Notes: a model not told the origin generated them from the sequence alone. A DNA stretch of 64,000 bases from Corynebacterium imitans (GCF_000739455.1 NZ_CP009211.1:695660-759659), one strand, 5' to 3'; positions 22,385 through 30,148 are shown, counted from the first letter of the stretch. Program-made: numbers and translations.

Positions 22385-24034
22385 ATGCAGGACTTTATCC
22401 TCGCGGCGCCAGAATCAGCTGGTGCGGGTAACCCGCTCCTGAACATCGCGGTGTTCGCGATCTTTATCGTTGTCACCCTCTACGTGGTGACTCGCGCGGG
22501 CAAAACTACGAGTGAATCGGCCGACTTCTACACCGGCGGTTCCTCCTTTAGCGGTACGCAAAATGGTCTCGCCATCGCCGGCGACTACCTCTCTGCTGCG
22601 TCCTTCTTGGGCATCGTGGGCTCAATTGCGCTAAGCGGCTACGACGGCTTCCTGTACTCCATCGGCTTCTTCGTCGCCTGGCTGGTAGCTCTGCTGCTGG
22701 TGGCGGAGCCGCTGCGTAACGTCGGCCGCTTCACCATGGCTGACGTGCTGTCCTTCCGCCTCCGCCAGAAGCCGGTCCGCGTCGCCGCAGCCTTCGGCAC
22801 CCTGTTCGTGTCGCTGTTCTACCTCATCGCGCAGATGGCCGGCGCTGGCTCGCTAGTCTCCGTGCTGCTGAACCTGCACAGCTACTCCGCGCAGGCGATC
22901 TGTGTTGCGATCGTCGGTGTGGTCATGATTATTTACGTGCTGGTTGGTGGCATGAAGGGCACCACCTACGTGCAGATGATTAAGGCAGTGCTCCTGGTCG
23001 CTGGTGTGGCCGTCATGACCGTCCTGGTGTTCGTCAACATCCGCGGCGGCATGAACACGCTGTTCGACGATGCGATTAGCGCCCACGCCGCATCCGACTA
23101 CATGGCCTCGCAGGGCTACGAAGCCTCTGAAATTATGAAGCCCGGCCTGAAGTACGGCGCGACACTGACCAGCCAGATCGACTTCATCTCCCTGGGTGTG
23201 ACCCTCGTTCTGGGTACCGCAGGCCTGCCGCACGTGCTCATGCGCTTCTACACCGTGCCGACGGCGAAGGAAGCCCGTAAGTCCGTGACCTGGGCCATCG
23301 TGCTCATCGGTGTCTTCTACCTGTTCACCCTGGTGCTCGGCTACGCTGCTGCAGCCCTGGTTGGCCCGGACCGCATCCTCGCGGCGCCCGGTGGTGCGAA
23401 CGCCGCGGCACCGCTGCTCGCCTTCGAGCTCGGCGGCTCCTTCTTCATGGCGCTGATCTCCGCTGTTGCCTTTGCGACGGTGCTCGCGGTGGTCTCCGGT
23501 CTGGCCATTACGGCCTCCGCTTCCATCGCCCACGACGTCTACGCCTCTGTGATCCGCGACGGCGAAGCCTCCGAGGACGAGCAGGTCCGCGTTTCCCGCA
23601 TCACCGTGGTGATCCTGGGCATTGTGTCCATCATCCTGGGCATCCTGGCGATGTCCCAGAACGTGGCCTTCCTGGTCTCCCTGGCGTTCGCCATCGCGGC
23701 ATCCGCCAACCTGCCGACCATCCTGTACTCCCTGTACTGGAAGCGCTTCAACACCACAGGCGCGGTTGTGTCCATCTACACCGGCCTGATCTCGGCGCTG
23801 CTGTTGATCTTCCTGTCCCCGGCAGTATCCGGTACGGAGACCTCGATGTTCCCGAACGCTGACTGGTCCATCTTCCCGCTGTCCAGCCCGGGCATCGTCT
23901 CCATCCCGCTCGGCTTCCTCGGCGGCATCATCGGCACCTTCCTGGGCAAGCCGGACAACTTCGAGGAGAAGCAGGCAGAGATGGAAGTCCGCTCCCTTAC
24001 CGGTGTGGGCGTGGAGGCTCCGGTCGACCACTAA
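22385..24034 (+). CDS. mctC: Monocarboxylate symporter MctC (SSS family)
   Basis: A 549-residue sodium:solute-symporter-family carrier with about 13 helices. Signatures include DFYTGGSSFSGTQNGLAIAGDYLSAASFLG, SLGVTLVLGTAGLPHVLMRFYTVP and AFAIAASANLPTILYSLYWKRFN, typical of the ActP/MctC branch. In C. glutamicum MctC takes up pyruvate, acetate and propionate. With mctB and gltA nearby it forms an acetate-utilisation neighbourhood. A perfect terminator follows. Confidence 0.92.
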   Translation: MQDFILAAPESAGAGNPLLNIAVFAIFIVVTLYVVTRAGKTTSESADFYTGGSSFSGTQNGLAIAGDYLSAASFLGIVGSIALSGYDGFLYSIGFFVAWLVALLLVAEPLRNVGRFTMADVLSFRLRQKPVRVAAAFGTLFVSLFYLIAQMAGAGSLVSVLLNLHSYSAQAICVAIVGVVMIIYVLVGGMKGTTYVQMIKAVLLVAGVAVMTVLVFVNIRGGMNTLFDDAISAHAASDYMASQGYEASEIMKPGLKYGATLTSQIDFISLGVTLVLGTAGLPHVLMRFYTVPTAKEARKSVTWAIVLIGVFYLFTLVLGYAAAALVGPDRILAAPGGANAAAPLLAFELGGSFFMALISAVAFATVLAVVSGLAITASASIAHDVYASVIRDGEASEDEQVRVSRITVVILGIVSIILGILAMSQNVAFLVSLAFAIAASANLPTILYSLYWKRFNTTGAVVSIYTGLISALLLIFLSPAVSGTETSMFPNADWSIFPLSSPGIVSIPLGFLGGIIGTFLGKPDNFEEKQAEMEVRSLTGVGVEAPVDH

Positions 24035-24060
24035 ACCGGTCAGAGCCCCTGACTCTGTGT

Positions 24061-24100
24061 AAGCGCCGCCCCGGCCATCCGGTCGGGGCGGCGCTTTGCG
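24061..24100 (+). terminator. Terminator of mctBC
   Basis: AAGCGCCGCCCCG (24061-24073) pairs with CGGGGCGGCGCTT (24084-24096) across CCATCCGGT-like loop sequence; TGCGTT follows. Confidence 0.85.
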
Positions 24101-24186
24101 TTGGTGAGCACGGGGGAGGTTCTGTGCGTGGGTTGGGGGAGTGTGTCTGCTGCTGCGGCCCATGGACTGGGTGTTTGTGGCGCTGT

Positions 24187-24275
24187 ACATGGAGCTAGCT
24201 CCGTTTGAAGCAACCGTTGGTGGACGACCTGGGGTTTTGCGTCCGCCGTAACCGCAAATGGAGCTAGCTCCATTG
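24187..24275. repeat. 69-bp-period palindromic element, two palindromes (inverted orientation copy)
   Basis: Two near-perfect 20-bp palindromes built on ATGGAGCTAGCTCCAT start at 24187 and 24256, exactly 69 bp apart. The 49-bp spacer, read on the minus strand, resembles the spacer of the array at 28804-29030 (GACCTGGG-TTTT core). It fills the gap between the mctC terminator and trhA. The remaining 24101-24186 and 24276-24339 show nothing recognisable. Confidence 0.8.
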
Positions 24276-24339
24276 AGGGCGGCACGCTATGACCGGCAGG
24301 GCAGACTTGCACCAATTTCGTCGCCCTCTGCTCGCAGAG

Positions 24340-25041
24340 CTACCCGGCCTGCACCACGACCATCCAGATGGCTACCAGGTGGCAGATCGCCGCGGCGACG
24401 GTCGCGGTGTGGAAGTGCTCGTGGTAGCCGTAGTAGCGGGCGCTGCGCCCGGGCCACTTGAATCCATACACCAGCGCGCCGAGTGTGTAAATCACACCGC
24501 CGGCAAACAGCAGCCAGACCACCGCGGCACCAGCCTCGTGCCAAAGCGTCGGAAGTAGCGGCACGATGATCCAGCCGAGCCCTACGTACACCACGACGTC
24601 GAGCCACCGCGGGTGGTTAATCCACACAAGGTTGAGGATCGCCCCGCTGATGCCGCCAGCCCACGCCACCGTCAGCATGAGCGCTGCGGTTTTCGGCGCA
24701 AAGACGATCAGACATAGCGGGGTATACGTCGCGGCGATGAAAATCGAGATGGTCGCGTGGTCCGCGCGCCGCCACCACTGCACGGTTTCGGCTCGCTGCC
24801 AGGGCCAGAGGTGATAAGCGGCGGACACCCCGAACAGCAGCACCACGCCTGCGCCGTAGAGCGTTACCCCGAGTGCCTCGTACCAGGCGATCGTCATCCA
24901 CGCAAAGGTGATCAGCACCGCCGAAGACAGCGCGGACAGCGCCGCCGCGAAGAAGTGGAACCAGCCGCGAATCAGCGGGCGCTCGCCGCGGTCCGCCATG
25001 ATGTAGGAGCGTTGAATCTGTCCTTCGTTGAGCACCGTCAT
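24340..25041 (-). CDS. PAQR-family (hemolysin III-like, TrhA) membrane protein
   Basis: A 233-residue seven-helix protein. PAQR/hemolysin III signatures are RGWFHFFAAALSALSSAVL, GVSAAYHLWPW (Ser...His), RRADHATISIFIAATYTP (Asp, His) and the C-terminal GYHEHFHTATVAAAICH (HxxxH). These are the predicted zinc ligands of the family, which is linked to membrane-lipid homeostasis rather than haemolysis. The ATG has GGGAGAAT upstream. It lies 69 nt after the DUF1906 gene on the same strand. Confidence 0.88.
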   Translation of the reverse strand: MTVLNEGQIQRSYIMADRGERPLIRGWFHFFAAALSALSSAVLITFAWMTIAWYEALGVTLYGAGVVLLFGVSAAYHLWPWQRAETVQWWRRADHATISIFIAATYTPLCLIVFAPKTAALMLTVAWAGGISGAILNLVWINHPRWLDVVVYVGLGWIIVPLLPTLWHEAGAAVVWLLFAGGVIYTLGALVYGFKWPGRSARYYGYHEHFHTATVAAAICHLVAIWMVVVQAG

Positions 25042-25110
25042 GATTCTCCCGGGGGTTGCGGCTGTTTCTAGGGAATCACCCTAGCGCTTTTTCGCTTCTC
25101 GACGCCGCCC

Positions 25111-25923
25111 CTACGGCAAGTAACGACGCCAATCAACAGACGACGACAGCTGGCTCGAGCTCTGGACGAGCGCGTTGACGTCGGGAAGCGGCAGCCCGCC
25201 GGCGCGACCTGGGGTCCACTGGCCCCAATCCGCGGTGTAGACATTGTTGATGTCCACCTGCACGCCCTGGATCGTGCCGACGTACTTGGCCTTCTGGTGA
25301 ATATTGGCGCGCGGGTGGAGCCGGCCTTGCGAACCCCAGTCGTGCTGCCAGAAGAACGTGCCGATGCGGTCTTCGATGCACCACTGAATCACGTTGTAGT
25401 TGCCGTACACACCCGTCTTCAGGCCTGCAGCGCTCAGCGCGAGCTGGAAAGCCTGCAGGTACGGGCGGATTTGGTTGACGTACTGGTCGCGGGTGGGGTT
25501 GTCGTCAATCGCGACGTAGATCGGGCGACCGTTCGGCCCACCTGCTGCGCGGTGAAGCTGGATCGCCTGCGGGGCGTGCTTCGCCGCACCCGCGGCACCG
25601 GCGAGCCAGTCGGCGGTCTCTGCGCGCCCGAACTGGTAGACCGACGCAGTCGCGAGGCCATTCGCGGCGAAGTCCCGCGTCTCTTCGATGGTGACAGGCT
25701 TGCCCAGCATCCAGGTCGCGCCGGGGCGGCGCTGCGAAACGTAGCGCACCGCCCCCATGTGGCCGGCGGCCTTCACCGCCGCGCCAGACGGCACCCCGGC
25801 CGAGTAATCGACCACGGTGCCCAGGATGCGGCGCTGCGCGTACGCCGGGTTGAAAGCGCCGGTAGTGGTGGCGGCCGCGGCAGAAAGGGCAGCGGCTTGG
25901 AGGAAACGACGACGGTTCAGCAC
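25111..25923 (-). CDS. Tat-exported DUF1906 glycoside-hydrolase-like protein (Rv2525c type)
   Basis: A 270-residue protein with a twin-arginine signal (NRRRFLQAAALSAAAA) and cleavage near AYAQR. The mature part is a TIM-barrel-like DUF1906 domain: GTVVDYSAGVPSG, VRYVSQRRPG, YQFGRAETADW, PIYVAIDD, KTGVYGNYNVI, FFWQHDWGSQG, VQVDINNVYTADWG. These residues line the pocket in glycoside-hydrolase-like relatives such as Rv2525c, a Tat-exported cell-wall protein of M. tuberculosis. Probable role: peptidoglycan or glycan-related function outside the cell (inference). It is divergent from the DUF3558 lipoprotein gene. Confidence 0.85.
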   Translation of the reverse strand: MLNRRRFLQAAALSAAAATTTGAFNPAYAQRRILGTVVDYSAGVPSGAAVKAAGHMGAVRYVSQRRPGATWMLGKPVTIEETRDFAANGLATASVYQFGRAETADWLAGAAGAAKHAPQAIQLHRAAGGPNGRPIYVAIDDNPTRDQYVNQIRPYLQAFQLALSAAGLKTGVYGNYNVIQWCIEDRIGTFFWQHDWGSQGRLHPRANIHQKAKYVGTIQGVQVDINNVYTADWGQWTPGRAGGLPLPDVNALVQSSSQLSSSVDWRRYLP

Positions 25924-26109
25924 TGTCGGACCTTTCAGGAGAGAAGGAGAAGACTGTCACATGCGTAACAGGAGTTTCACTTGCTGAATGTAGCACCAGA
26001 CTTGGACAGTCGGCTAGCGGAGCGGTGTTATGTTCTCCGATGGCGCTGCCTGCACCGGGCCGCCATAATGGTCACTGCACGGAATAGTCTGCAGTGAACG
26101 GGGGAAGCA

Positions 26110-26715
26110 ATGGGGAAAAAGATGTTGCCGGTTAGTCTCGGCCTTGCCGCTGCGGTGTTGGCAGGGTGCGCGAGCGATCCAGTTGAGCCGGCCGCGGAAG
26201 TGGCGGAGCCTGAAGCGCCTGCGTTTCACTTTGCGAGTGGGACGCTGGAGCTCGGAGACTTTGATCCGGCCACGCTTGGCGACGACCTCTTCGACCCCTG
26301 CGCCGAAATCTCCGCAGAGGAGTACGCGGCGGCGGGGATGACGGGGGTGGAGCCGGAGCCGGTAATCGCAGAGTCGTCGAATGGATTGGCCCTTGGTTGT
26401 GATAGCGATCCAATTGACCATGGGATTGACCGAAGCATCGTGAGCTCGCGGACCCCAGCTGCAGGTGTGTCAGAGACAGCAGGATATGAACTGAGCTATC
26501 CGGAGACTGAAGTTCCAGATGCCTACCTTATGAAGAATCCAGTAGTGTCTCCGTACCTATGCGCTGCGCAGGTTGACACGACTCGCGGGGCACTTGGCGT
26601 AAGTGTGTCGGTGAGCGGCATCAAGAAGGAGAGCATCGACGCCTGTGTCCTCGCATTGGACAACTTGGAGCGTCTGTATAAAGCATCTGGTCAGGAAGCT
26701 GCAGAAGAAATGTAG
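26110..26715 (+). CDS. DUF3558 family lipoprotein
   Basis: A 201-residue lipoprotein: lipobox LAGC with Cys at residue 20, an acidic Pro/Ala/Glu linker, then a DUF3558 domain recognisable by DLFDPCAEISAEEYAAAG, further cysteines (LGCDS, YLCAAQ, DACVLAL) and a C-terminal helix. DUF3558 lipoproteins are common in mycolate actinobacteria and often lie next to secreted or type VII-related genes; function unknown. GGGGGAAG precedes the ATG. The next gene on the same strand starts 89 nt later, so the two may act together. Confidence 0.82.
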   Translation: MGKKMLPVSLGLAAAVLAGCASDPVEPAAEVAEPEAPAFHFASGTLELGDFDPATLGDDLFDPCAEISAEEYAAAGMTGVEPEPVIAESSNGLALGCDSDPIDHGIDRSIVSSRTPAAGVSETAGYELSYPETEVPDAYLMKNPVVSPYLCAAQVDTTRGALGVSVSVSGIKKESIDACVLALDNLERLYKASGQEAAEEM

Positions 26716-26804
26716 CGGGTATACCGCAGAGTCGGTACGCTCTAGCGGTGAGTCATGCATACCGTCGTGACTTCGGGGGCAAATTTAATTTTCTTGGGGG
26801 AACA

Positions 26805-28574
26805 ATGAATCAGAGAATCAATCTTGATGTCGAAAGCGTGTTGAACGCCACCAGGACGCTAGAGGGGCTTAGCAACAGCCTTTCGAAAGACATAACTGGT
26901 GCGTTCTATGGCGGTTTACCTGGTTTTTCAACTGTGTCTGGTTTGGATGGTGTGGGGCGGACGCATTCGCGGGTGTCGTCGGCGTCTGCGCCGGAGGCGA
27001 ATCGGGTGTTGGGGGAGTGGCTGCAAACAGTGGCTGATGTGCTGCGTGTCAGTGCGGAGAACACCTCGCGTGCCGATGGATCGGTTGCAGGCTTGTTGGG
27101 CTCGATTGGTGTGGTGGAACGTACTGGTGGTGCTGGCGCGGTAGCCGGTCTGATGGGGCGGACGTTGTCGCAGTATGAGAACGCGAATTCCTTTGCCAAT
27201 CCGCGCCCTGCTGCGGGTGCGCAAGGATCGCTTCCGGTGTTGCATCAGCAGTTGATGGCCACCCAGGTCGCACAAGCGACAGCGGCTGCAGCATTCTGGG
27301 CGAAGAATGCGGCGTTGGTGCAGTCGGTGGTCGCCCAGTTGCCGGCGGTAGCCGGTTTGCTTGCTGATTCTTCGGAAACGGAGTTTGTCGCCCGTGCGAT
27401 TGACAAGCTTGGTGAGGTGTCTCGTGTGGGCCAGGAGTACGTAGCTAGGTCGGTGTTGATGCAGGGGCATGCGGCCGGCCTGGCGCAGGTTGCGGGTGCG
27501 GAGCAGCTGATGGCCCATGGTGCTGTGGCGGTGTGGGCTGGCCTGCCGGGACCGTCGCGGGCGTTGTTTGAGCAATCGTATTTGGGGGTGTTTCCACCGA
27601 GGTTGACTGCGTCGTTGCAGCCGGTGGTGCCGGTGTTTGATCGCCTACTGCCGGATTTGGGCTCTATTCCTGGTGATGGGTTTGCGGTTGGGGATATGCC
27701 TTCCCCGCAGGTGCCGGGGTTTGAGGACGCGCCGTTGCCGCGGACGTTGCGTGATGCGTTTACTGCTGCAGGTCTTGGTGCATTGGGGCAGGCGGTGACG
27801 CCTTCCCAGGTGGTTGGTGAGTATGGGTTGCCCACCCCAGAGGTGTTAGAGCAGGTAGCTGCGAAAACGCCTGCTGGTGTGGCGGGTACCGAGGCCGCGT
27901 CGGTTGGTTTGGGTCAGCTCGCTCCCGCGGGTGCGGGTGCTGGGTTGGCACCTACGGCTGGTGCTGGTGGTGTAGGCACGCTTAGCCAGCCGGGTGCTGC
28001 TGGTCTGGCAGGCCCTGGTGGTCCGGGTGGCTCGGGTGTCGGCGGTGTCTCGCCCACGGTGGCCGCCGGTACCGGTAGTGCTAGCGGTGGTGCTGGTGGT
28101 GTGGCGGGCCCAGTCGGCACCGGTGCCGGTGCCGGTGGTGGGCGTAGATCCGGTGCACACGGTGCGCGTGGTCGCATGCCGCGTGATGCACACGCGGGCG
28201 CTGCTGCTGGTGCTGCTGTTGGTGGCGCGCTGGGTGCTGGCGCGGGCCTTGCCGGTGCCGGGGCTGGTGCTGGTATGGGCGCTGGTCGTGGTGTTGCAGG
28301 CTTTGGCGCGGGTGCGCCAGGTGCTGCAGGCCAGATACCAGGTGCGACAGCGGCCGCTGGTACCGGTGCGGGTGCGACCGGTGGTCGTGGCAGTGGTGTG
28401 ATGGCTGCTGGTCCGATGGGTGCTGCTGGTGGTCGTGGTCAGGGACAAGGCAAGGCACAGGCGAAGGTCAAAGCGGTCACCAGTGCGGTGGAGCGTGATG
28501 GGAACCTGGAGGCGCTGCTGGGGCAGTCCCCGTTGGTGTTGCCGACGGTGATCGGTAACAACGTCCGCGGCTAA
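26805..28574 (+). CDS. Large Gly/Ala-rich protein, candidate type VII (ESX) secretion substrate
   Basis: A 589-residue protein with no signal peptide. Residues 1-100 look like a WXG100/EspC-type helical hairpin: INLDVESVLNATRTLEGLSNSLSKDI, a turn with YGGLPGF, then VLGEWLQTVADVLRVSAENTSRADGSVAGLL. Residues 110-400 are Ala-rich helices. Residues 400-550 are very rich in Gly and Ala (GAGAG-type runs), written largely with GGT and GCT codons, unlike the GGC/GCC-rich neighbours. The tail (DGNLEALLGQSPLVLPTVIGNN) resembles the end of PPE-like and EspB-like proteins of Nocardia and Rhodococcus as I recall them. The ATG at 26805 has GGGGGAA upstream. No ESX machinery lies in the window. The function call is an inference; the coding status is firm. 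Confidence 0.7.
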   Translation: MNQRINLDVESVLNATRTLEGLSNSLSKDITGAFYGGLPGFSTVSGLDGVGRTHSRVSSASAPEANRVLGEWLQTVADVLRVSAENTSRADGSVAGLLGSIGVVERTGGAGAVAGLMGRTLSQYENANSFANPRPAAGAQGSLPVLHQQLMATQVAQATAAAAFWAKNAALVQSVVAQLPAVAGLLADSSETEFVARAIDKLGEVSRVGQEYVARSVLMQGHAAGLAQVAGAEQLMAHGAVAVWAGLPGPSRALFEQSYLGVFPPRLTASLQPVVPVFDRLLPDLGSIPGDGFAVGDMPSPQVPGFEDAPLPRTLRDAFTAAGLGALGQAVTPSQVVGEYGLPTPEVLEQVAAKTPAGVAGTEAASVGLGQLAPAGAGAGLAPTAGAGGVGTLSQPGAAGLAGPGGPGGSGVGGVSPTVAAGTGSASGGAGGVAGPVGTGAGAGGGRRSGAHGARGRMPRDAHAGAAAGAAVGGALGAGAGLAGAGAGAGMGAGRGVAGFGAGAPGAAGQIPGATAAAGTGAGATGGRGSGVMAAGPMGAAGGRGQGQGKAQAKVKAVTSAVERDGNLEALLGQSPLVLPTVIGNNVRG

Positions 28575-28610
28575 CACACCCGGCCGAGGGGTCCGCTGCT
28601 GCGGGTTTTC

Positions 28611-28726
28611 CAGTCTGCGGCCGCAGACTGTGCATCCCGAGAGTCCGCGGCCGCAGACTCGTCGTCCGCAAGGATTCGTGGATGCATGGATTTCTCGGGC
28701 TTGGTGGAGTCCGCGGCCGCAGACTC
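28611..28726. repeat. Three copies of a NotI-centred 20-bp palindrome
   Basis: CAGTCTGCGGCCGCAGACTG (28611-28630) is a perfect palindrome. GAGTCCGCGGCCGCAGACTC occurs at 28641-28660 and 28707-28726 with one mismatched pair. All three lie directly downstream of the candidate ESX substrate gene. They differ from the ATGGAGCTAGCTCCAT family that begins 78 bp further on. Confidence 0.85.
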
Positions 28727-28803
28727 CTTGGCGTCTTTGCATCCGCGGCTGTGCTGACCAAAAAAGTCTTCGGACTCCGTGCCCAAAAACCTATCGGCCT
28801 CCC

Positions 28804-29030
28804 AAATGGAGCTAGCTCCATTTGGATGCGCCCCGCCGGTAAAAGCCCAGGTCGCCATCCCACCGTGCGTCTAAATGGAGCTAGCTCCATCTGGGTCAGT
28901 CCCTCCGGTAAAAGCCCAGGTCGCCGTTGCACGAAATGGCCAAACGGAGCTAGCTCCATTTGGGGTCGCGTCGCCGGTAAAACCCAAGGTCGTCATCCCG
29001 CCGTGCGTCCAAATGGAGCTAGCTCCATTT
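28804..29030. repeat. Array of four 20-bp palindromes with an exact 69-bp period
   Basis: AAATGGAGCTAGCTCCATTT (28804-28823 and 29011-29030, perfect) and one- or two-base variants (28873-28892, 28942-28961) are spaced exactly 69, 69 and 69 bp. The 49-bp spacers are also alike (GCCGGTAAAAGCCCAGGTCG and ...CACCGTGCGTC). This makes a tandem repeat with a palindromic boundary and not a CRISPR array. Both strands stay open in some frames because 69 is divisible by 3. I see no gene in 28575-29244. Confidence 0.92.
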
Positions 29031-29133
29031 AGAACGACCCCGGCACCAACCCCACGGCACAGCTCGACACCTGCAGTGCAACGTGCTGCCGCGAACAGAC
29101 TCAGCTAATGCAGCCCTGCGCAGCAGCCAACAG

Positions 29134-29153
29134 CAGTCCGCGGCCGCAGACTC
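29134..29153. repeat. Fourth copy of the NotI-centred palindrome
   Basis: CAGTCCGCGGCCGCAGACTC is the same motif as at 28611-28726, here on the far side of the 69-bp array. The two repeat families are therefore nested. No gene is seen around it; the tRNA gene starts 92 bp on. Confidence 0.8.
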
Positions 29154-29244
29154 CCAGCGCCCAACCCCCGAAGGAACCCGGCAGACCCCCAAAAAACGCA
29201 CCGTTCCCGCAGTTAAAACGGATAGTTTTGCGTAAAAAATTTCG

Positions 29245-29317
29245 CGCCCCAGAGAGGAATCGAACCTCCGACACCTTCTTTAGGAGAGAAGTGCTCTATC
29301 CACTGAGCTACTGGGGC
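29245..29317 (-). tRNA. tRNA-Arg (anticodon CCU)
   Basis: A 73-nt cloverleaf read on the minus strand: acceptor GCCCCAG/CTGGGGC with G discriminator, D-arm GCTC...GAGC, anticodon stem CTTCT/AGAAG with loop CTCCTAA (anticodon CCT, reading AGG), T-arm GGAGG-TTCGATT-CCTCT. The CCA is not encoded. A TTTTTT run follows the 3' end. Its 3' end faces the repeat-rich accessory stretch. Confidence 0.95.
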
Positions 29318-29385
29318 AATAGTGCGAGGGTACCGCACCCTCGCGTGGCACTGAAAATCAGCTGCGCGATAAATCAGCTGCGCCC

Positions 29386-29664
29386 TTACGCGCCCGCCAG
29401 CTCCTCGTGCTTGCGGCGCACTGCGGAGGCTCCCGGGTTCGTCTCGTGCGTGCCGTCGGAGTAGAGCACAGTGGGGACGACGCGGTTGCCGTCGTTGACG
29501 GATTCGACCCAGGCTGCGGCGTCTTCGTTGCCTTCGGCTTCGACGTCGACGAGGTCGTAAGGGGTCTCGGTGCGGTCCAGGTTCTTACGCAGGCGGGCGC
29601 AGAAGGGGCACCACTCGGTGGCAAATACAGTTACGTGCGCATTGGTCTCGGGAGTCGCAGTCAT
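29386..29664 (-). CDS. mrx1: Mycoredoxin / glutaredoxin-like protein
   Basis: A 92-residue thioredoxin-fold protein with the redox motif CPFC in FATEWCPFCARLRKNL, the cis-proline segment RVVPTVLYSDG, and a GASAVRRKHEEL C-terminal helix. In corynebacteria, which use mycothiol, such proteins reduce mycothiol mixed disulfides. The position just after folA-thyA-cysQ matches C. glutamicum mrx1 as I recall it. ATG 29664 has AAAGGAAAG about 9 nt upstream, inside the folA end. One nt separates it from the folA stop, so it is the last gene of a four-gene operon. Confidence 0.88.
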   Translation of the reverse strand: MTATPETNAHVTVFATEWCPFCARLRKNLDRTETPYDLVDVEAEGNEDAAAWVESVNDGNRVVPTVLYSDGTHETNPGASAVRRKHEELAGA

Positions 29665-29665
29665 G

Positions 29666-30148
29666 TTAAGTCGCTTTCCTTTCAAATCGTTGATGCTTAA
29701 AACGTGTGCCGGTCCTGGAAGTCTTCCACTCGCCGTCGCGTACCAGGGTGAACTCGGAGCCCAGGTGGGGCGCGAAGACCGGGTTGGGGAGGGAGGGGGC
29801 GACGTGGGCGTCGATAAGCGTGAGCGCTACGACGTCGACCAGATCAAGGGTGGCCTCGTAGATTTGGCCGCCGCCCATGATCCAGGCGTCGGTTTCTAGG
29901 TCGGGCAGGTCGGTGGAGACGAACGCCCCGTCGGACCATGCGCCCGGCTCGCGCGAGCTGAGCACGTGGTTGGCGCGGCCCGGCAGGGGCTTAAACGGCA
30001 GGGACTCCCAGGTCTTGCGGCCCATGATGACGGGGTGGCCCATGGTGACCTCTTTGAAGAACTTGAGGTCCTCCGGCACGTCCCACGGCATGTCGGTGCC
30101 GGTGCCGATGACTCGGTCGAGCGATTGCGCCCAGATTGCGCCCAGCAC
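29666..30148 (-). CDS. folA: Dihydrofolate reductase
   Basis: A 160-residue enzyme reducing dihydrofolate to tetrahydrofolate with NADPH. Signatures are IWAQSLDRVIGTGTDMPWDVPEDLKFFKEVT (active-site acidic residue), VIMGRKTWESLPFKPLPGR (cofactor loop) and WIMGGGQIYEATL. The GTG start overlaps the thyA stop as TAGTG, giving translational coupling. This gene regenerates the folate that ThyA oxidises. Confidence 0.95.
   Translation of the reverse strand: MLGAIWAQSLDRVIGTGTDMPWDVPEDLKFFKEVTMGHPVIMGRKTWESLPFKPLPGRANHVLSSREPGAWSDGAFVSTDLPDLETDAWIMGGGQIYEATLDLVDVVALTLIDAHVAPSLPNPVFAPHLGSEFTLVRDGEWKTSRTGTRFKHQRFERKAT

Noticed and set aside
28804..29030. CRISPR-like array (20-bp repeats with regular spacing)
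   Set aside because: The spacers are nearly identical to each other, the repeats are full palindromes and no cas genes are near, so this is a tandem repeat.
28477..29108. Open frames across the palindrome array on both strands (repeating MELAPF and NGASSIW peptides)
   Set aside because: They arise because the 69-bp period is a multiple of three; no ribosome binding site or conserved domain supports translation. Mentioned only as a property of the repeat.
24101..29244. Prophage or insertion sequence as source of the accessory stretch
   Set aside because: No integrase, transposase or phage structural gene was found on either strand.
29324..29344. Terminator between mrx1 and the tRNA gene
   Set aside because: GCGAGGG/CCCTCGC makes a 7-bp stem but neither strand has a T-tract after it.
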